Assembly (NCBI GenBank): GCA_002405445.1
Contig: DHLV01000270.1
Span: 1-18,337, forward strand
DNA: 18,337 nt
Origin: Flammeovirgaceae bacterium UBA4659
GTDB taxonomy: Bacteria; Bacteroidota; Bacteroidia; Cytophagales; Cyclobacteriaceae
Reading direction: 5' to 3'
The notes under the pieces are model-generated. The model ran no database searches. It worked only from the letters and a program-made list of their open reading frames with translations, and was not told the DNA's origin. Made by a program: the position numbers and the translations under genes. Shown one piece after another: positions 1 through 8,264 of this stretch (position 1 is its first letter; each line of letters begins with the position of its first letter).

Positions 1-1337
1 GGGCCAAAAAAAACAGCATCGACTTATTCGTGGATGTGTTGATGAAGAAGGTTATCTCGGTAACGCAATTTCAAAATGAACGAAGTTTCGCCATCAACCT
101 GGAATCGGCCTGTGTGTTGTTGTACAAAATGCACGGCTCGCAATCCAATGTGATCTTGCTTCGGGAGGGAAAGGTAGTCGCGATTTTCAAAAATCAAAAG
201 GAAGAATACTGGAAGCCCGACATCTCCCAATTAGACCGCACCATAGAATGGAGCCACCAGTATTTCCTGTTATCGCAACACAACCTCAAAACTAAATACT
301 TTACGCTGGGTAGAGAATTTTGGGCCTATCTGAACACGCTGGGGTTTGAACACAAAACCGTTGAAGGAAAATGGGGGATATTCCAACATGCAGTTGCAAT
401 GCTGCAACATCCAAGTTACTACTTGGTTAAAATCAATCACAGGGCAACTCTCAGTCTGCTGCCCATTTCAAACCCAGTCGCACAACTTACTGATCCGATC
501 GAAGCACTGAACCGGTTTTTCCCATGGGCGACTGCTGATGGTGCATTAGAAACAGAAAAACGCCATGCGCTCAGGCACTTGCACGACCTACTCAAAAGCA
601 GAAAATCTCACGTAGCGCGCAATGAGGCAAAATTAGACGAACTTCTCAACGATCAACATTATCAACTTTGGGGCGACCTGATCATGGCCAACATGCATTT
701 GGTTAAACCGGGGATGGAATCCGTCATACTCACAAACTTTTATGATCACAAGTTGGAAACCATCAAATTAAAAAAAGAGTTGAATGCGCAGCGGAATGCC
801 GAGGTCTTCTACCGCAAATCAAAAAATCAACAAATTGAAGTGAGCAAACTGAGACAGTCGATAGCAGCGAAGGAAACAGAAATTGCCTCCATTGAGTCGC
901 GTATTGCAGAAATTGAACTAACAACCGACATCAAATCGGTGCGCAAGGTAAATGAAGCATCACAACCCAAAAAGCAGACACCACTGCCCTACCGTGCAGT
1001 CGCATTCAATGGATTTATGATTTGGATCGGAAAAAGTGCAGAAGCCAACGATGAGCTGACTCAAATGTACGCCTACAAAGAGGACTTGTGGCTCCATGCA
1101 AAAGATGTGGCCGGCTCGCACGTGTTGCTCAAACACCAAGCCAATAAGCCGTTTACTAAAGATGTGATCGAGCGTGCTGCGGAACTGGCTGCCTACTACT
1201 CAAAGCGCAAAAATGAAACACTTTGCCCGGTGTCGGTAACACCCAAAAAATTTGTTCGTAAAAGAAAAGGCGATCCTGCTGGCGCTGTGGTAGCAGAACG
1301 CGAGGAGGTGGTGATGGTAGAACCGCGGGGTTTATAG
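1..1337 (+). CDS. NFACT family protein (RqcH/Tae2-like), 5' partial
   Basis: The reading frame is open from base 3 with no start, so the gene begins outside the window. The GTG at 30 and ATG at 42 are internal: the residues before them (AKKNSIDLF) read as normal family sequence. Visible parts, numbered from base 30, are the end of the NFACT-N region (MHGSQSNVIL, about residues 34-43), a charged coiled coil at about 235-300, and a C-terminal NFACT-R/DUF814 domain at about 320-432 (WIGKSAEANDELT, DLWLHAKDVAGSHVLLK, VTPKKFVRKRKGDPAGAV, ending EREEVVMVEP). NFACT proteins of the RqcH/Tae2 group bind stalled 60S/50S subunits with peptidyl-tRNA and recruit tRNA-Ala for C-terminal tailing. The N-terminal residues needed for that activity lie outside the window, so tailing activity cannot be judged. 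Converges with the methyltransferase gene on the right. Confidence 0.88.
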   Translation, partial: AKKNSIDLFVDVLMKKVISVTQFQNERSFAINLESACVLLYKMHGSQSNVILLREGKVVAIFKNQKEEYWKPDISQLDRTIEWSHQYFLLSQHNLKTKYFTLGREFWAYLNTLGFEHKTVEGKWGIFQHAVAMLQHPSYYLVKINHRATLSLLPISNPVAQLTDPIEALNRFFPWATADGALETEKRHALRHLHDLLKSRKSHVARNEAKLDELLNDQHYQLWGDLIMANMHLVKPGMESVILTNFYDHKLETIKLKKELNAQRNAEVFYRKSKNQQIEVSKLRQSIAAKETEIASIESRIAEIELTTDIKSVRKVNEASQPKKQTPLPYRAVAFNGFMIWIGKSAEANDELTQMYAYKEDLWLHAKDVAGSHVLLKHQANKPFTKDVIERAAELAAYYSKRKNETLCPVSVTPKKFVRKRKGDPAGAVVAEREEVVMVEPRGL

Positions 1338-1455
1338 TAATCAAATATCATCAATTCCAATACGTTGTGGGGAGGTGATGGCTGATCATTGCCGTTGCAA
1401 CAACTGATGCCGTAAAGTTTCCTCTTTTGCATTTCGTGGCAACAAAGCAACGTAT

Positions 1456-2355
1456 CTAGCGGGAGAATCGAACAAAAGTTCCCATTGGCAGGTCTTTCTC
1501 ATGCTTTGATTTCAGAATGAACTCGCCACACTCGGGCAATATCTTTTGGAAGTGGGTTTTCACTACATTCAAACCTACCAGCGGAGAAAGCCCCGCAGCA
1601 TACAACGAGAGGATGAAAAACGAATTTTGTTTTTCGAGTAGTTCACTTGCCTGGTAAACAAGTTCATTCAGTTTTTCTTCGAGCGTCCACTTCTCCCCTT
1701 CCGGGCCTCTGCCATAGGGTGGCGGATCCATGATGATGGCGTTGTATTTTTTGCCCCGCTTCACTTCACGCCTCACAAACTTCAGTGCATCTTCATGCAC
1801 CCACCGAATATCGGCCAGATTATTTTGTTGCATGTTTTGGTTGGCCCAGTTTAAACCCGGCCGCGAAGCGTCAACATGCGTTACATCGGCTCCTGCAAGT
1901 TTGGCAACCACAGATGCAGCTCCGGTGTAAGCAAAGAGATTCAGTATTTTCGGCTGTAACACCTGCCAGTTGGTGATTCGGTTGAAGATATAGTTCCAGT
2001 TCGCAGCTTGTTCAGGAAAGATGCCCACATGCCCAAAACTGGTGAGCCCCAGGCGCAACCTGATGTCCAGCGCCTCGTGCTCATACTTTACATCCCAATG
2101 ATCAGGTATGTTTTTGAGCTTTTTCCAGCCGCCCTTCATGTCTTCGCCAAAACGGTAGTTTTCTTTTTGCTCTCGATTGAAGCGGGCATGTGCAAGGGTC
2201 TGCCATTCCTCAGCGGGCAAAGATGGTTCCCAAATGGCCTGTGGCTCCGGGCGAATCAAAATGTATTGACCAAATCGTTCAAGCTTTTCAAACGCACCGG
2301 AGTCGAGAAGTTCGTAGTCATGCCAATCGCTGGGGCTAAGGAGTTGTAAGTTCAA
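1456..2355 (-). CDS. Class I SAM-dependent methyltransferase, RlmK/RlmI-like
   Basis: Probable rRNA base methyltransferase. Numbered from the upstream TTG at 2373: SAM-binding motif I LNLFAYTGAAS at about 143-153, acidic loop VTHVDASRPGLNWA, and motif IV D216-P-P-P-Y219 followed by GRGP. There is no N-terminal PUA domain. The position that carries the nucleophilic cysteine in m5C enzymes such as RlmI reads ILSLYAAGLSPL, with no cysteine. That favours an N7-guanine (RlmK-like) or other non-m5C chemistry, which is inference. No ATG is available near the start. The TTG at 2373 overlaps a -7 promoter box, so it should not be in the mRNA. The TTG at 2355 (reading NLQLLSPSDWHDYEL) follows about 10 nt after the expected transcription start and fits the family's usual beginning, so I chose it. 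If 2373 is used the protein is 305 aa instead of 299. Confidence 0.85.
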   Translation of the reverse strand: MNLQLLSPSDWHDYELLDSGAFEKLERFGQYILIRPEPQAIWEPSLPAEEWQTLAHARFNREQKENYRFGEDMKGGWKKLKNIPDHWDVKYEHEALDIRLRLGLTSFGHVGIFPEQAANWNYIFNRITNWQVLQPKILNLFAYTGAASVVAKLAGADVTHVDASRPGLNWANQNMQQNNLADIRWVHEDALKFVRREVKRGKKYNAIIMDPPPYGRGPEGEKWTLEEKLNELVYQASELLEKQNSFFILSLYAAGLSPLVGLNVVKTHFQKILPECGEFILKSKHEKDLPMGTFVRFSR

Positions 2356-2370
2356 AACGGTATTTTGCGT

Positions 2371-2378
2371 CAAAGATA
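2371..2378 (-). promoter_or_regulatory. -7 box TATCTTTG of leftward methyltransferase gene
   Basis: On the minus strand the bases read TATCTTTG, a perfect match to the Bacteroidota primary-sigma -7 consensus TAnnTTTG. No good -33 TTG is found 17-21 nt upstream. The last three bases of the box form the most upstream possible TTG start codon, which argues that translation begins further in, at 2355. Confidence 0.55.
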
Positions 2379-2466
2379 GCAGCCCGGTGCCAATTGTACA
2401 CTGCCCATAAGAACCCTGCTCAAAAATATGTATTGTGGTGTTGCTCCTGACAAAACCGTTTTTCTA

Positions 2467-2607
2467 GAAGCCATCTCAAAAACCAATTTTTAATTGTCAG
2501 CCTGAGCCTGCCTTCCGGACAGGCAGGCTTGTCGAAGGCTACTCGGTACTGAAACCCGGTTTCGACAGGCTCAACCTGCCATGGTGATGTATTTTTGAGA
2601 TGGCTTC
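2467..2607. repeat. 141-bp composite inverted-repeat element (MITE/REP-like)
   Basis: Perfect 16-bp terminal inverted repeats: GAAGCCATCTCAAAAA at 2467-2482 and its reverse complement at 2592-2607. Inside is a second palindrome: TGAGCCTG (2503-2510) plus TCGAA (2532-2536) together form the exact reverse complement of 2561-2573. A 21-bp stretch carrying its own hairpin splits the left arm. There is no ORF and no clear target-site duplication. It looks like a non-autonomous palindromic element. It sits between two divergent promoters, so it could also act as a transcription barrier. Family unknown to me. Confidence 0.7.
2507..2527. repeat. 21-bp GC-rich palindromic unit, intergenic copy
   Basis: Hairpin with 7-bp arms CCTGCCT (2507-2513) and AGGCAGG (2521-2527) around TCCGGAC. 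It interrupts the left arm of the larger palindrome in the surrounding element. It matches the unit at 9703-9723 at 17 of 21 positions without gaps when both are read on the same strand. Confidence 0.6.
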
Positions 2608-2690
2608 AAATATAAAATGTACTTCGCCCGTCAGATGCCAGAATACATGTCAAGAGGCATTACTGATGATCACTCGCTGCTGATAAAGTA

Positions 2691-2720
2691 TTGCCTTTTG
2701 AGTAATCACCGTTACCTTTG
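2691..2720 (+). promoter_or_regulatory. Bacteroidota-type promoter of TrmH-family gene
   Basis: TTG at 2691-2693, a 19-nt spacer, then TACCTTTG at 2713-2720. This is a full match to TTG-N19-TAnnTTTG. Only five bases separate the box from the ATG at 2726, so transcription should begin at or next to the start codon and the mRNA is probably leaderless. Confidence 0.65.
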
Positions 2721-2725
2721 AAGAC

Positions 2726-3520
2726 ATGAAGCCAGGGACTGTAATTACCAGCACGCAAAACCCGAAGGTGAAAAGTTTGTTGCAGCTTGCAAAACCACGT
2801 GAGCGCAGGCGCCAACAACTTTTTTTGATAGAAGGTGCAAGGGAAGTGCAGATGGCCATGGCTGCAGGTTACAAAATCAGTAATATCTTTTACTGTGAAG
2901 AAATTATTGCCAAAAGTCAGCTTGACATCGATCTCACAAATGAAAAACTGGTGATTCCTGTGTCGAAAGAAGTATTTGAAAAAATAGCAGTGCGCGAAGA
3001 CAGTGGCGGCATAGTGGCGGTTGCCGAAATGAAGCCACATGGGTTACAACAAATTCATCTGTCTGAAAATCCACTGGTATTGGTATTGGAGGCGGTGGAA
3101 AAACCCGGCAACCTGGGAGCCATTTTGCGCACAGCAGATGCAGCCGGTGTGGATGCTGTTGTCATCTGCGATCCGCAAACAGATTTCTACAATCCCAATG
3201 TGATCCGCTCGAGCGTAGGCTGTGTGTTTACCAAACAAATAGCTGCAGCCCAATCTGAGGAAGCCATTGCATGGTTAAAGAAAAACAACATCAATATTTT
3301 TTGTACTTACCTGTCGGCATCAAAAATTTACCACCAGGTAGATTACACACTGCCGGCTGCCATTGTGATGGGCACCGAAGCAACCGGTTTATCTGACGTT
3401 TGGATCAAAAACGCAACCGCCAACATCATCATACCGATGCACGGAAAGATTGACAGCATGAACGTTTCAAATGCAGCAGCAGTGGTCGTATTTGAAGCGT
3501 TGCGGCAGAGAAATTACTGA
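2726..3520 (+). CDS. TrmH/SpoU-family RNA 2'-O-methyltransferase
   Basis: Predicted SAM-dependent 2'-O-ribose methyltransferase acting on tRNA or rRNA. At 264 aa it has an N-terminal L30e-like substrate-binding domain (about 1-105; TSTQNPKVKSLLQL, LFLIEG) and a C-terminal SPOUT knot domain. The three SpoU motifs are complete: motif 1 N129-L-G-A-I-L-R135, motif 2 GTE218ATGLS, and motif 3 SMN246VS248N249AAAV. Target nucleotide cannot be told from sequence: RlmB-like and TrmH-like members look alike at this level. The ATG at 2726 is the only reasonable start and sits five bases after a -7 promoter box, with no room for a ribosome binding site. It converges on dnaE2 with 32 bp between the stop codons and no evident terminator. 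Confidence 0.92.
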   Translation: MKPGTVITSTQNPKVKSLLQLAKPRERRRQQLFLIEGAREVQMAMAAGYKISNIFYCEEIIAKSQLDIDLTNEKLVIPVSKEVFEKIAVREDSGGIVAVAEMKPHGLQQIHLSENPLVLVLEAVEKPGNLGAILRTADAAGVDAVVICDPQTDFYNPNVIRSSVGCVFTKQIAAAQSEEAIAWLKKNNINIFCTYLSASKIYHQVDYTLPAAIVMGTEATGLSDVWIKNATANIIIPMHGKIDSMNVSNAAAVVVFEALRQRNY

Positions 3521-3552
3521 CATCATCAACTGCAAAAACGAATGATATACTC

Positions 3553-6500
3553 TTATTTGAAATTCCTGCCCTTGTGTATCACCCGCTGGTCGGGTTTAGA
3601 AGTGCGCTCATCAGCCCTGGATAAAGCGAAATAAGATTTGGGGTTTTCTCCCCTCCCTGCAAGATTTTTCAACAACGATGAAATATTGTAGCATCGCTTT
3701 ACAATCACATGAATCACCTCGCCTTCGCGCTGCAGCCTGCCTTCTGCCATTAACAACCTAGATTGAATAATCTCTTTTCTGTACTGGTCAAATAGATTTG
3801 GGAACACAACCAGATTGGCAATGCCCGTTTCGTCTTCCAGCGTAATGAAGCAAATACCGGAAGCCGTGCCCGGCCGCTGGCGCACCAGCACCAATCCTGC
3901 AACTTTTGCCGGGTCACCATCCTTTACTGATTGGAGTGATGCGTGGCTGAGCACCTGCAATTGCGTTAATTCCGGGCGCAGAAAACTGACGGGGTGTGCC
4001 TTTAACGATAGTGATGTGGCTGCGTAGTCCTGCATGACATGTTCTGACCATTTCATCTCCGGGAGTGAAATTTTTTCTTCAAAACCAATTCTACTGCCAG
4101 AAAAAAGAGACTTACTCTGATAATCTCTTGTTGAAACATCCCAAAGTGCTTTTCGCCTGTCGGTTGCCAACGAACGAAAAGCATCTGCATTTGCAAGCTT
4201 TTCGAGCGTTGCGTTGGTCACTCCAACCTCAAGTAGTTGATTCACTGAAGTATAACCATCACCACGTGCACCGATCATCGGCTCAACTTCCTGCTTACCC
4301 AGGCCCTTTACCTGCCGAAAACCCAAGCGCAAGAAACAATACTTTCCATCGTGTTCTTCCATCGTATTATCCCACATTGAATAATTAACGTCAACGGGAC
4401 GCACTTGCACTCCATGCTTACGTGCATCAATCACAATTTGTGCAGGTTGATAAAATCCCATGGGCATGCTGTTGAGCAATGCACAGGCAAATGCATCGGG
4501 GTAATAGCATTTAAGCCATGACGATACATAAACGAGCAAAGCAAAGCTCACTGCGTGGCTCTCTGGAAAACCGTAGCTGCCAAAGCCTTCCAGTTGCCTG
4601 AATACACGTTGGGCATATTCAAGCGAATAACCTTTCTTGAGCATGCCATTCACCAGTTTATCATGGAAGTGTGAGACCTTACCCCTCGCTTTAAATGTGG
4701 CCATACTTCTGCGCAGCTCATCGGCCTCTGCTGGCGTAAACCCTGCGGCTACAATCGCTATTTTCATGGCTTGCTCCTGAAAGAGAGGCACCCCTAATGT
4801 GCGTTGTAGTATTGATTTCAATTCCTCAGATGGATACTCCACTTGTTCTTCTCCGTTGCGCCTCTTTAAGTAAGGATGCACCATATCTCCCTGAATAGGC
4901 CCGGGCCGCACAATGGCCACCTCAATTACCAAATCATAAAAACACTTCGGTGCCAGCCTAGGCAGCATAGACATTTGCGCACGGCTCTCGATTTGAAAAA
5001 CGCCCACAGTATCTGCATGACTCACCATCTCATAAACCTTGGGATCATCCTGTGGCACATTCGCCAGGGTAAAATCTTTGTTGTAATGCTTTTTGATCAA
5101 CTCAAATGCTTTGCGGATGCAGGTAAGCATACCCAATGCCAGCACATCCACTTTCATGAATCCCAACGCATCAATATCGTCTTTATTCCACTCTATGTTG
5201 GTGCGGTCTTCCATGCGCGCGTTGAGTATGGGGCACAGGTCAGACAGCTTGCCCTCTGTGATCACAAAGCCGCCTGTATGCTGCCCCAACTGTCGCGGGA
5301 AACCCATGAATTGCTCCGTAAGCTGCAATACCTTTTTGATTGTTGGGTCATCGGGGTTAATACCTTGGCTTATCATCCGTTGTTTGTCAAAGCCATCGTC
5401 TTTGAAATCCCAAATCAGTGCTGACAAGCGGTTGATTGTATCTGCGGATAAGCCCATCGCTTTTCCCACATCGCGAATGGCTCCCTTGTGGTGCAACTGT
5501 GTTACCGTGGCCACTACTGCCGCACGCTCGCGTCCATACTTGTTGAAGATGTATTGCATTACTTCCTCCCTTCTTTCATGCTCAAAGTCCACATCAATGT
5601 CAGGAGGTTCGTTGCGGGCAGAGGAGATAAATCGCTCGAAAAGCAAATCAAATTTTGACGGATCTACGGAAGTAATACCCAGGCAATAACATACCGTTGA
5701 GTTGGCTGCTGATCCTCTACCCTGGCACAGAATATTTCGTTCCCGTGCAAAGCGCACAATGTCATATACAGTAAGAAAGTAAGGAGCATAGTTAGCCTCG
5801 GCAATAAATTTCAGCTCATGTTCAATACCCGCTTTTACCTTTTCAGGGATATTGTTATTGAACATTTTGTTTGCGCCCTGCCATGTCAAATAAATCAGCT
5901 CTTGCTGTGGGGTGCGGTCATTAGCTGTAATTTCATGCGGGTAATTGTATTTGAGTTGATCAAGAGAAAATGAGCATGCTTCTGAAATGACTTGTGTTTG
6001 CCGTAGTGCATCGGGGTAATGACGAAAAAGTCTGTGCATTTCATCTACAGTTTTACAATAACGCTCAGCGTTGGCATGTAAACGAAAACCGGCATTATGA
6101 ATGGTACACTTTTCGCGCACACACGTTATTACATCTTGCAGTTCTCTGCGCACATAGTGGTGATAATGCACGTCATTGGTGGCCACCATGCGAATATGCA
6201 ATTGGGCTGCGATTTGAGAGATCCGGTGCAGATACTTTGCATCATCACCATTGTAAAATCGAGAACCTGCGATGTAAAGACTGGTTCCCAATGCCTCGCG
6301 GTATTCTTGCAGTTGGTGCTTGAACGAATCATCAAAATTAAAATGGGCATTGAGCGTGGGGGGCGGAATCACGATGAATTTGCTTGCTGAAGCATGGCTG
6401 TATACATCTGATTTGTATAAAGTGCATTTGCCTTTCTCCGTGCGCATGTTGCCTTTTGTAAGCAAGTTCGAGATGCGAGAATAGTCATCTTTATCAGTGG

Positions 6501-6735
6501 GGTATACCAAAAGGCTGGGTCCATCCATCAAGTCCAAGCGACATGCAGGCAGCAATCTGACGCCCAGCTTCTTTGCTGTCACATGGGCGCGTACAATTCC
6601 GGCAAGTGTATTCCTGTCTGTAACTGCAATTGATTGATAGCCGTAAGCGGCTGCCTGTTGTACCATTTCCTCCGGATGAGATGCACCACGCAGAAATGTG
6701 AAATTGGTTGTAATCTGTAACTCAGAGTAGGCCAT
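3553..6735 (-). CDS. dnaE2: Error-prone DNA polymerase DnaE2 (ImuC)
   Basis: Alpha-subunit-type C-family polymerase of the SOS mutasome, which copies past DNA lesions with ImuA and ImuB. At 1060 aa it has the usual length. It begins MAYSELQITTNFTFLRGASHPEE, the typical DnaE2 PHP-domain start, where the first PHP metal motif of replicative DnaE (HxH) is not kept. The palm carries PPD379ID381VDFEHERR with the two catalytic aspartates, and FMKVD530VLALG with the third. The fingers and tandem helix-hairpin-helix region follow (GSYGFPESHAVSFALLVY; LRLGFRQVKGLG). A C-terminal OB fold is seen at AKVAGLVLVRQRPGTASG, ITLEDETGIANLVVFP. Last gene of imuA-imuB-dnaE2, starting 22 bp after the imuB stop. 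No intrinsic terminator is seen before the convergent TrmH-family gene. Confidence 0.96.
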   Translation of the reverse strand: MAYSELQITTNFTFLRGASHPEEMVQQAAAYGYQSIAVTDRNTLAGIVRAHVTAKKLGVRLLPACRLDLMDGPSLLVYPTDKDDYSRISNLLTKGNMRTEKGKCTLYKSDVYSHASASKFIVIPPPTLNAHFNFDDSFKHQLQEYREALGTSLYIAGSRFYNGDDAKYLHRISQIAAQLHIRMVATNDVHYHHYVRRELQDVITCVREKCTIHNAGFRLHANAERYCKTVDEMHRLFRHYPDALRQTQVISEACSFSLDQLKYNYPHEITANDRTPQQELIYLTWQGANKMFNNNIPEKVKAGIEHELKFIAEANYAPYFLTVYDIVRFARERNILCQGRGSAANSTVCYCLGITSVDPSKFDLLFERFISSARNEPPDIDVDFEHERREEVMQYIFNKYGRERAAVVATVTQLHHKGAIRDVGKAMGLSADTINRLSALIWDFKDDGFDKQRMISQGINPDDPTIKKVLQLTEQFMGFPRQLGQHTGGFVITEGKLSDLCPILNARMEDRTNIEWNKDDIDALGFMKVDVLALGMLTCIRKAFELIKKHYNKDFTLANVPQDDPKVYEMVSHADTVGVFQIESRAQMSMLPRLAPKCFYDLVIEVAIVRPGPIQGDMVHPYLKRRNGEEQVEYPSEELKSILQRTLGVPLFQEQAMKIAIVAAGFTPAEADELRRSMATFKARGKVSHFHDKLVNGMLKKGYSLEYAQRVFRQLEGFGSYGFPESHAVSFALLVYVSSWLKCYYPDAFACALLNSMPMGFYQPAQIVIDARKHGVQVRPVDVNYSMWDNTMEEHDGKYCFLRLGFRQVKGLGKQEVEPMIGARGDGYTSVNQLLEVGVTNATLEKLANADAFRSLATDRRKALWDVSTRDYQSKSLFSGSRIGFEEKISLPEMKWSEHVMQDYAATSLSLKAHPVSFLRPELTQLQVLSHASLQSVKDGDPAKVAGLVLVRQRPGTASGICFITLEDETGIANLVVFPNLFDQYRKEIIQSRLLMAEGRLQREGEVIHVIVKRCYNISSLLKNLAGRGENPKSYFALSRADERTSKPDQRVIHKGRNFK

Positions 6736-6757
6736 CCGCTATTCATTATGCTTGCTG

Positions 6758-8263
6758 TCAAGCAAAATATCCATGTAAAAACCACTGATCGTTTTTTTTG
6801 TTGTAGTGGCCTAACCGAAACAGCCAATAACGATTGCCCTGGTCATCCTCCACCCGGTAGTAGTCGCGATGTTGACCTTGCTGAAGCCACCATTCTTGTT
6901 CAATGCGTTCGGGGCCATCTGCCTTTACAATGGTATGCACGGTATTTCCATAACGAAACAGCATAGGCGGATAATCAGGAATGGGAGCAGACACTTGTAT
7001 GGATGCAGGGCTTTCCAACAGCAACAGAGGCCGTACCATGTTTGTTTGCCAATGTGTGTTGGTTTCTTCATCCAGTGACGCTGCCAATCTGATGGAGCGC
7101 TCCGGCCAATGGTGTTCATCTGGCAAAAAGCGGTATATGTACTTTGATCCGATGCGATTGCCCAATCGGTCTACCAACTCAGCCAACGCAGCGCGTGGCA
7201 ATTGAACATCTCCGCAGGCATGGATAATCTTTGATTGCTTCGCCAGCAGCCTCTCGACTTTTACCGCTTCCAACTCAAATAATTCTATTCCAAGATCGGG
7301 CTCGATCAAAGGGATCTTTGTTTGAAATAACTTGAACAGATGCTTTGTGTTTCTACTGGGGTAACTGGTAGTAATGTTGACGCTCGATATCTTTCGGTCT
7401 ACCCGGTAACATTTAAACACTGCCATTCGCAACCCTTTCTGCTCATGCTGCAATCGAAGACAAAGTTTTTCAAGTAACTGTTGCAGTGCTGTTTCTATAG
7501 CAGCGGCTGTTGCCACCGGTTCAGGAGATGGCCGTCTTTCCTGATATGGAGCTACCGGCACAACAGGCTGTATTGATTCAACAACGCAACCCAGGGCTTT
7601 ATCTAGCTGACTTAAAAATGACACACCAAATCGGCTGCGTAACGATGGGCGCGGCATGTTGATGAATTGCCCGATATGATGAAGACCTAATTGATGCAGC
7701 CGGTCTGTTACAGTTATATCCAGTTGCAATGCTTCAGGCGGCAATTTTTTCAGCGTGTGAATATGATCTTCAGAGGAAATAACACCGGCCCGGTTGCCAA
7801 AACGTGCAGCCCCCCACGCCAAACGAACTGTGTCGGCCATTGCTGCGCGCACTTCATAGCCAAAACCACTTATCTTCTGAACAATCTGCTCTACGTAGGG
7901 CTCTTCTCCTTTCCACAAGTGGGCGCACCCTGTTGCGTCAAGCAGTAATCCATCCGGTAAATCTACGGCAACCGCAGGGGAAAAACGAATGCACCATTCT
8001 GCCAAACGCCTCAGCAGCCTGGGTTCCAGGTTGGGCATTTGATCTTGCACTTCTAATGTTGGAAGCATGGCACGGGCATCTGCCAGCGCCATGCCAGCAT
8101 AAATACCTTGCTCTTCAGCCATCGCATTAGCCGACACTACTACCATGCGCCCATTCAAAGGCGCTCGCAAAACAAATGCACGATGCTTCAATGAAGGTTG
8201 CCGGAGGGTGAACCAATCAGTGGCCAGATGGCGAAACCAAAGTGAAACATATCGCTTTTGCAT
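6758..8263 (-). CDS. imuB: ImuB-like, catalytically dead Y-family polymerase homologue
   Basis: Scaffold protein of the DnaE2 mutasome. At 501 aa it has the Y-family palm/fingers (SANAMAEEQGIYAGMALADARAMLP at about 44-68), helix-hairpin-helix (LHQLGLHHIGQFINMPR) and little-finger regions plus an extended C terminus. The catalytic carboxylates of active Y polymerases are absent, as is normal for ImuB: the first motif reads YVSLWFRHLATDW with S7 where aspartate is expected, and the second reads LLLD109ATG instead of S-x-D-E. I could not find a clear beta-clamp motif (QxxLF type) by eye. The ATG is separated from the imuA stop by one base, so translation is probably coupled. Confidence 0.93.
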   Translation of the reverse strand: MQKRYVSLWFRHLATDWFTLRQPSLKHRAFVLRAPLNGRMVVVSANAMAEEQGIYAGMALADARAMLPTLEVQDQMPNLEPRLLRRLAEWCIRFSPAVAVDLPDGLLLDATGCAHLWKGEEPYVEQIVQKISGFGYEVRAAMADTVRLAWGAARFGNRAGVISSEDHIHTLKKLPPEALQLDITVTDRLHQLGLHHIGQFINMPRPSLRSRFGVSFLSQLDKALGCVVESIQPVVPVAPYQERRPSPEPVATAAAIETALQQLLEKLCLRLQHEQKGLRMAVFKCYRVDRKISSVNITTSYPSRNTKHLFKLFQTKIPLIEPDLGIELFELEAVKVERLLAKQSKIIHACGDVQLPRAALAELVDRLGNRIGSKYIYRFLPDEHHWPERSIRLAASLDEETNTHWQTNMVRPLLLLESPASIQVSAPIPDYPPMLFRYGNTVHTIVKADGPERIEQEWWLQQGQHRDYYRVEDDQGNRYWLFRLGHYNKKNDQWFLHGYFA

Positions 8264-8264
8264 C

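Larger units (their letters stand above)
2356..2725. other. Divergent intergenic region between two methyltransferase genes
   Basis: This 370-bp gap has no convincing coding sequence. It holds a promoter for the leftward methyltransferase, a promoter for the rightward TrmH-family gene, and between them a 141-bp inverted-repeat element (2467-2607). The flanks 2380-2466 and 2608-2690 show nothing I can name. Confidence 0.7.

Noticed and set aside
1360..1455. 8-bp inverted repeat ATACGTTG/CAACGTAT flanking the convergent gap between the NFACT and methyltransferase genes
   Set aside because: Short arms 80 bp apart with no T run; too weak for a terminator or element.
4876..5689. Plus-strand open frames of 182 and 198 codons inside dnaE2
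   Set aside because: They are antisense to strongly conserved polymerase sequence, contain no recognisable motifs, and their length is explained by codon bias of the real gene.
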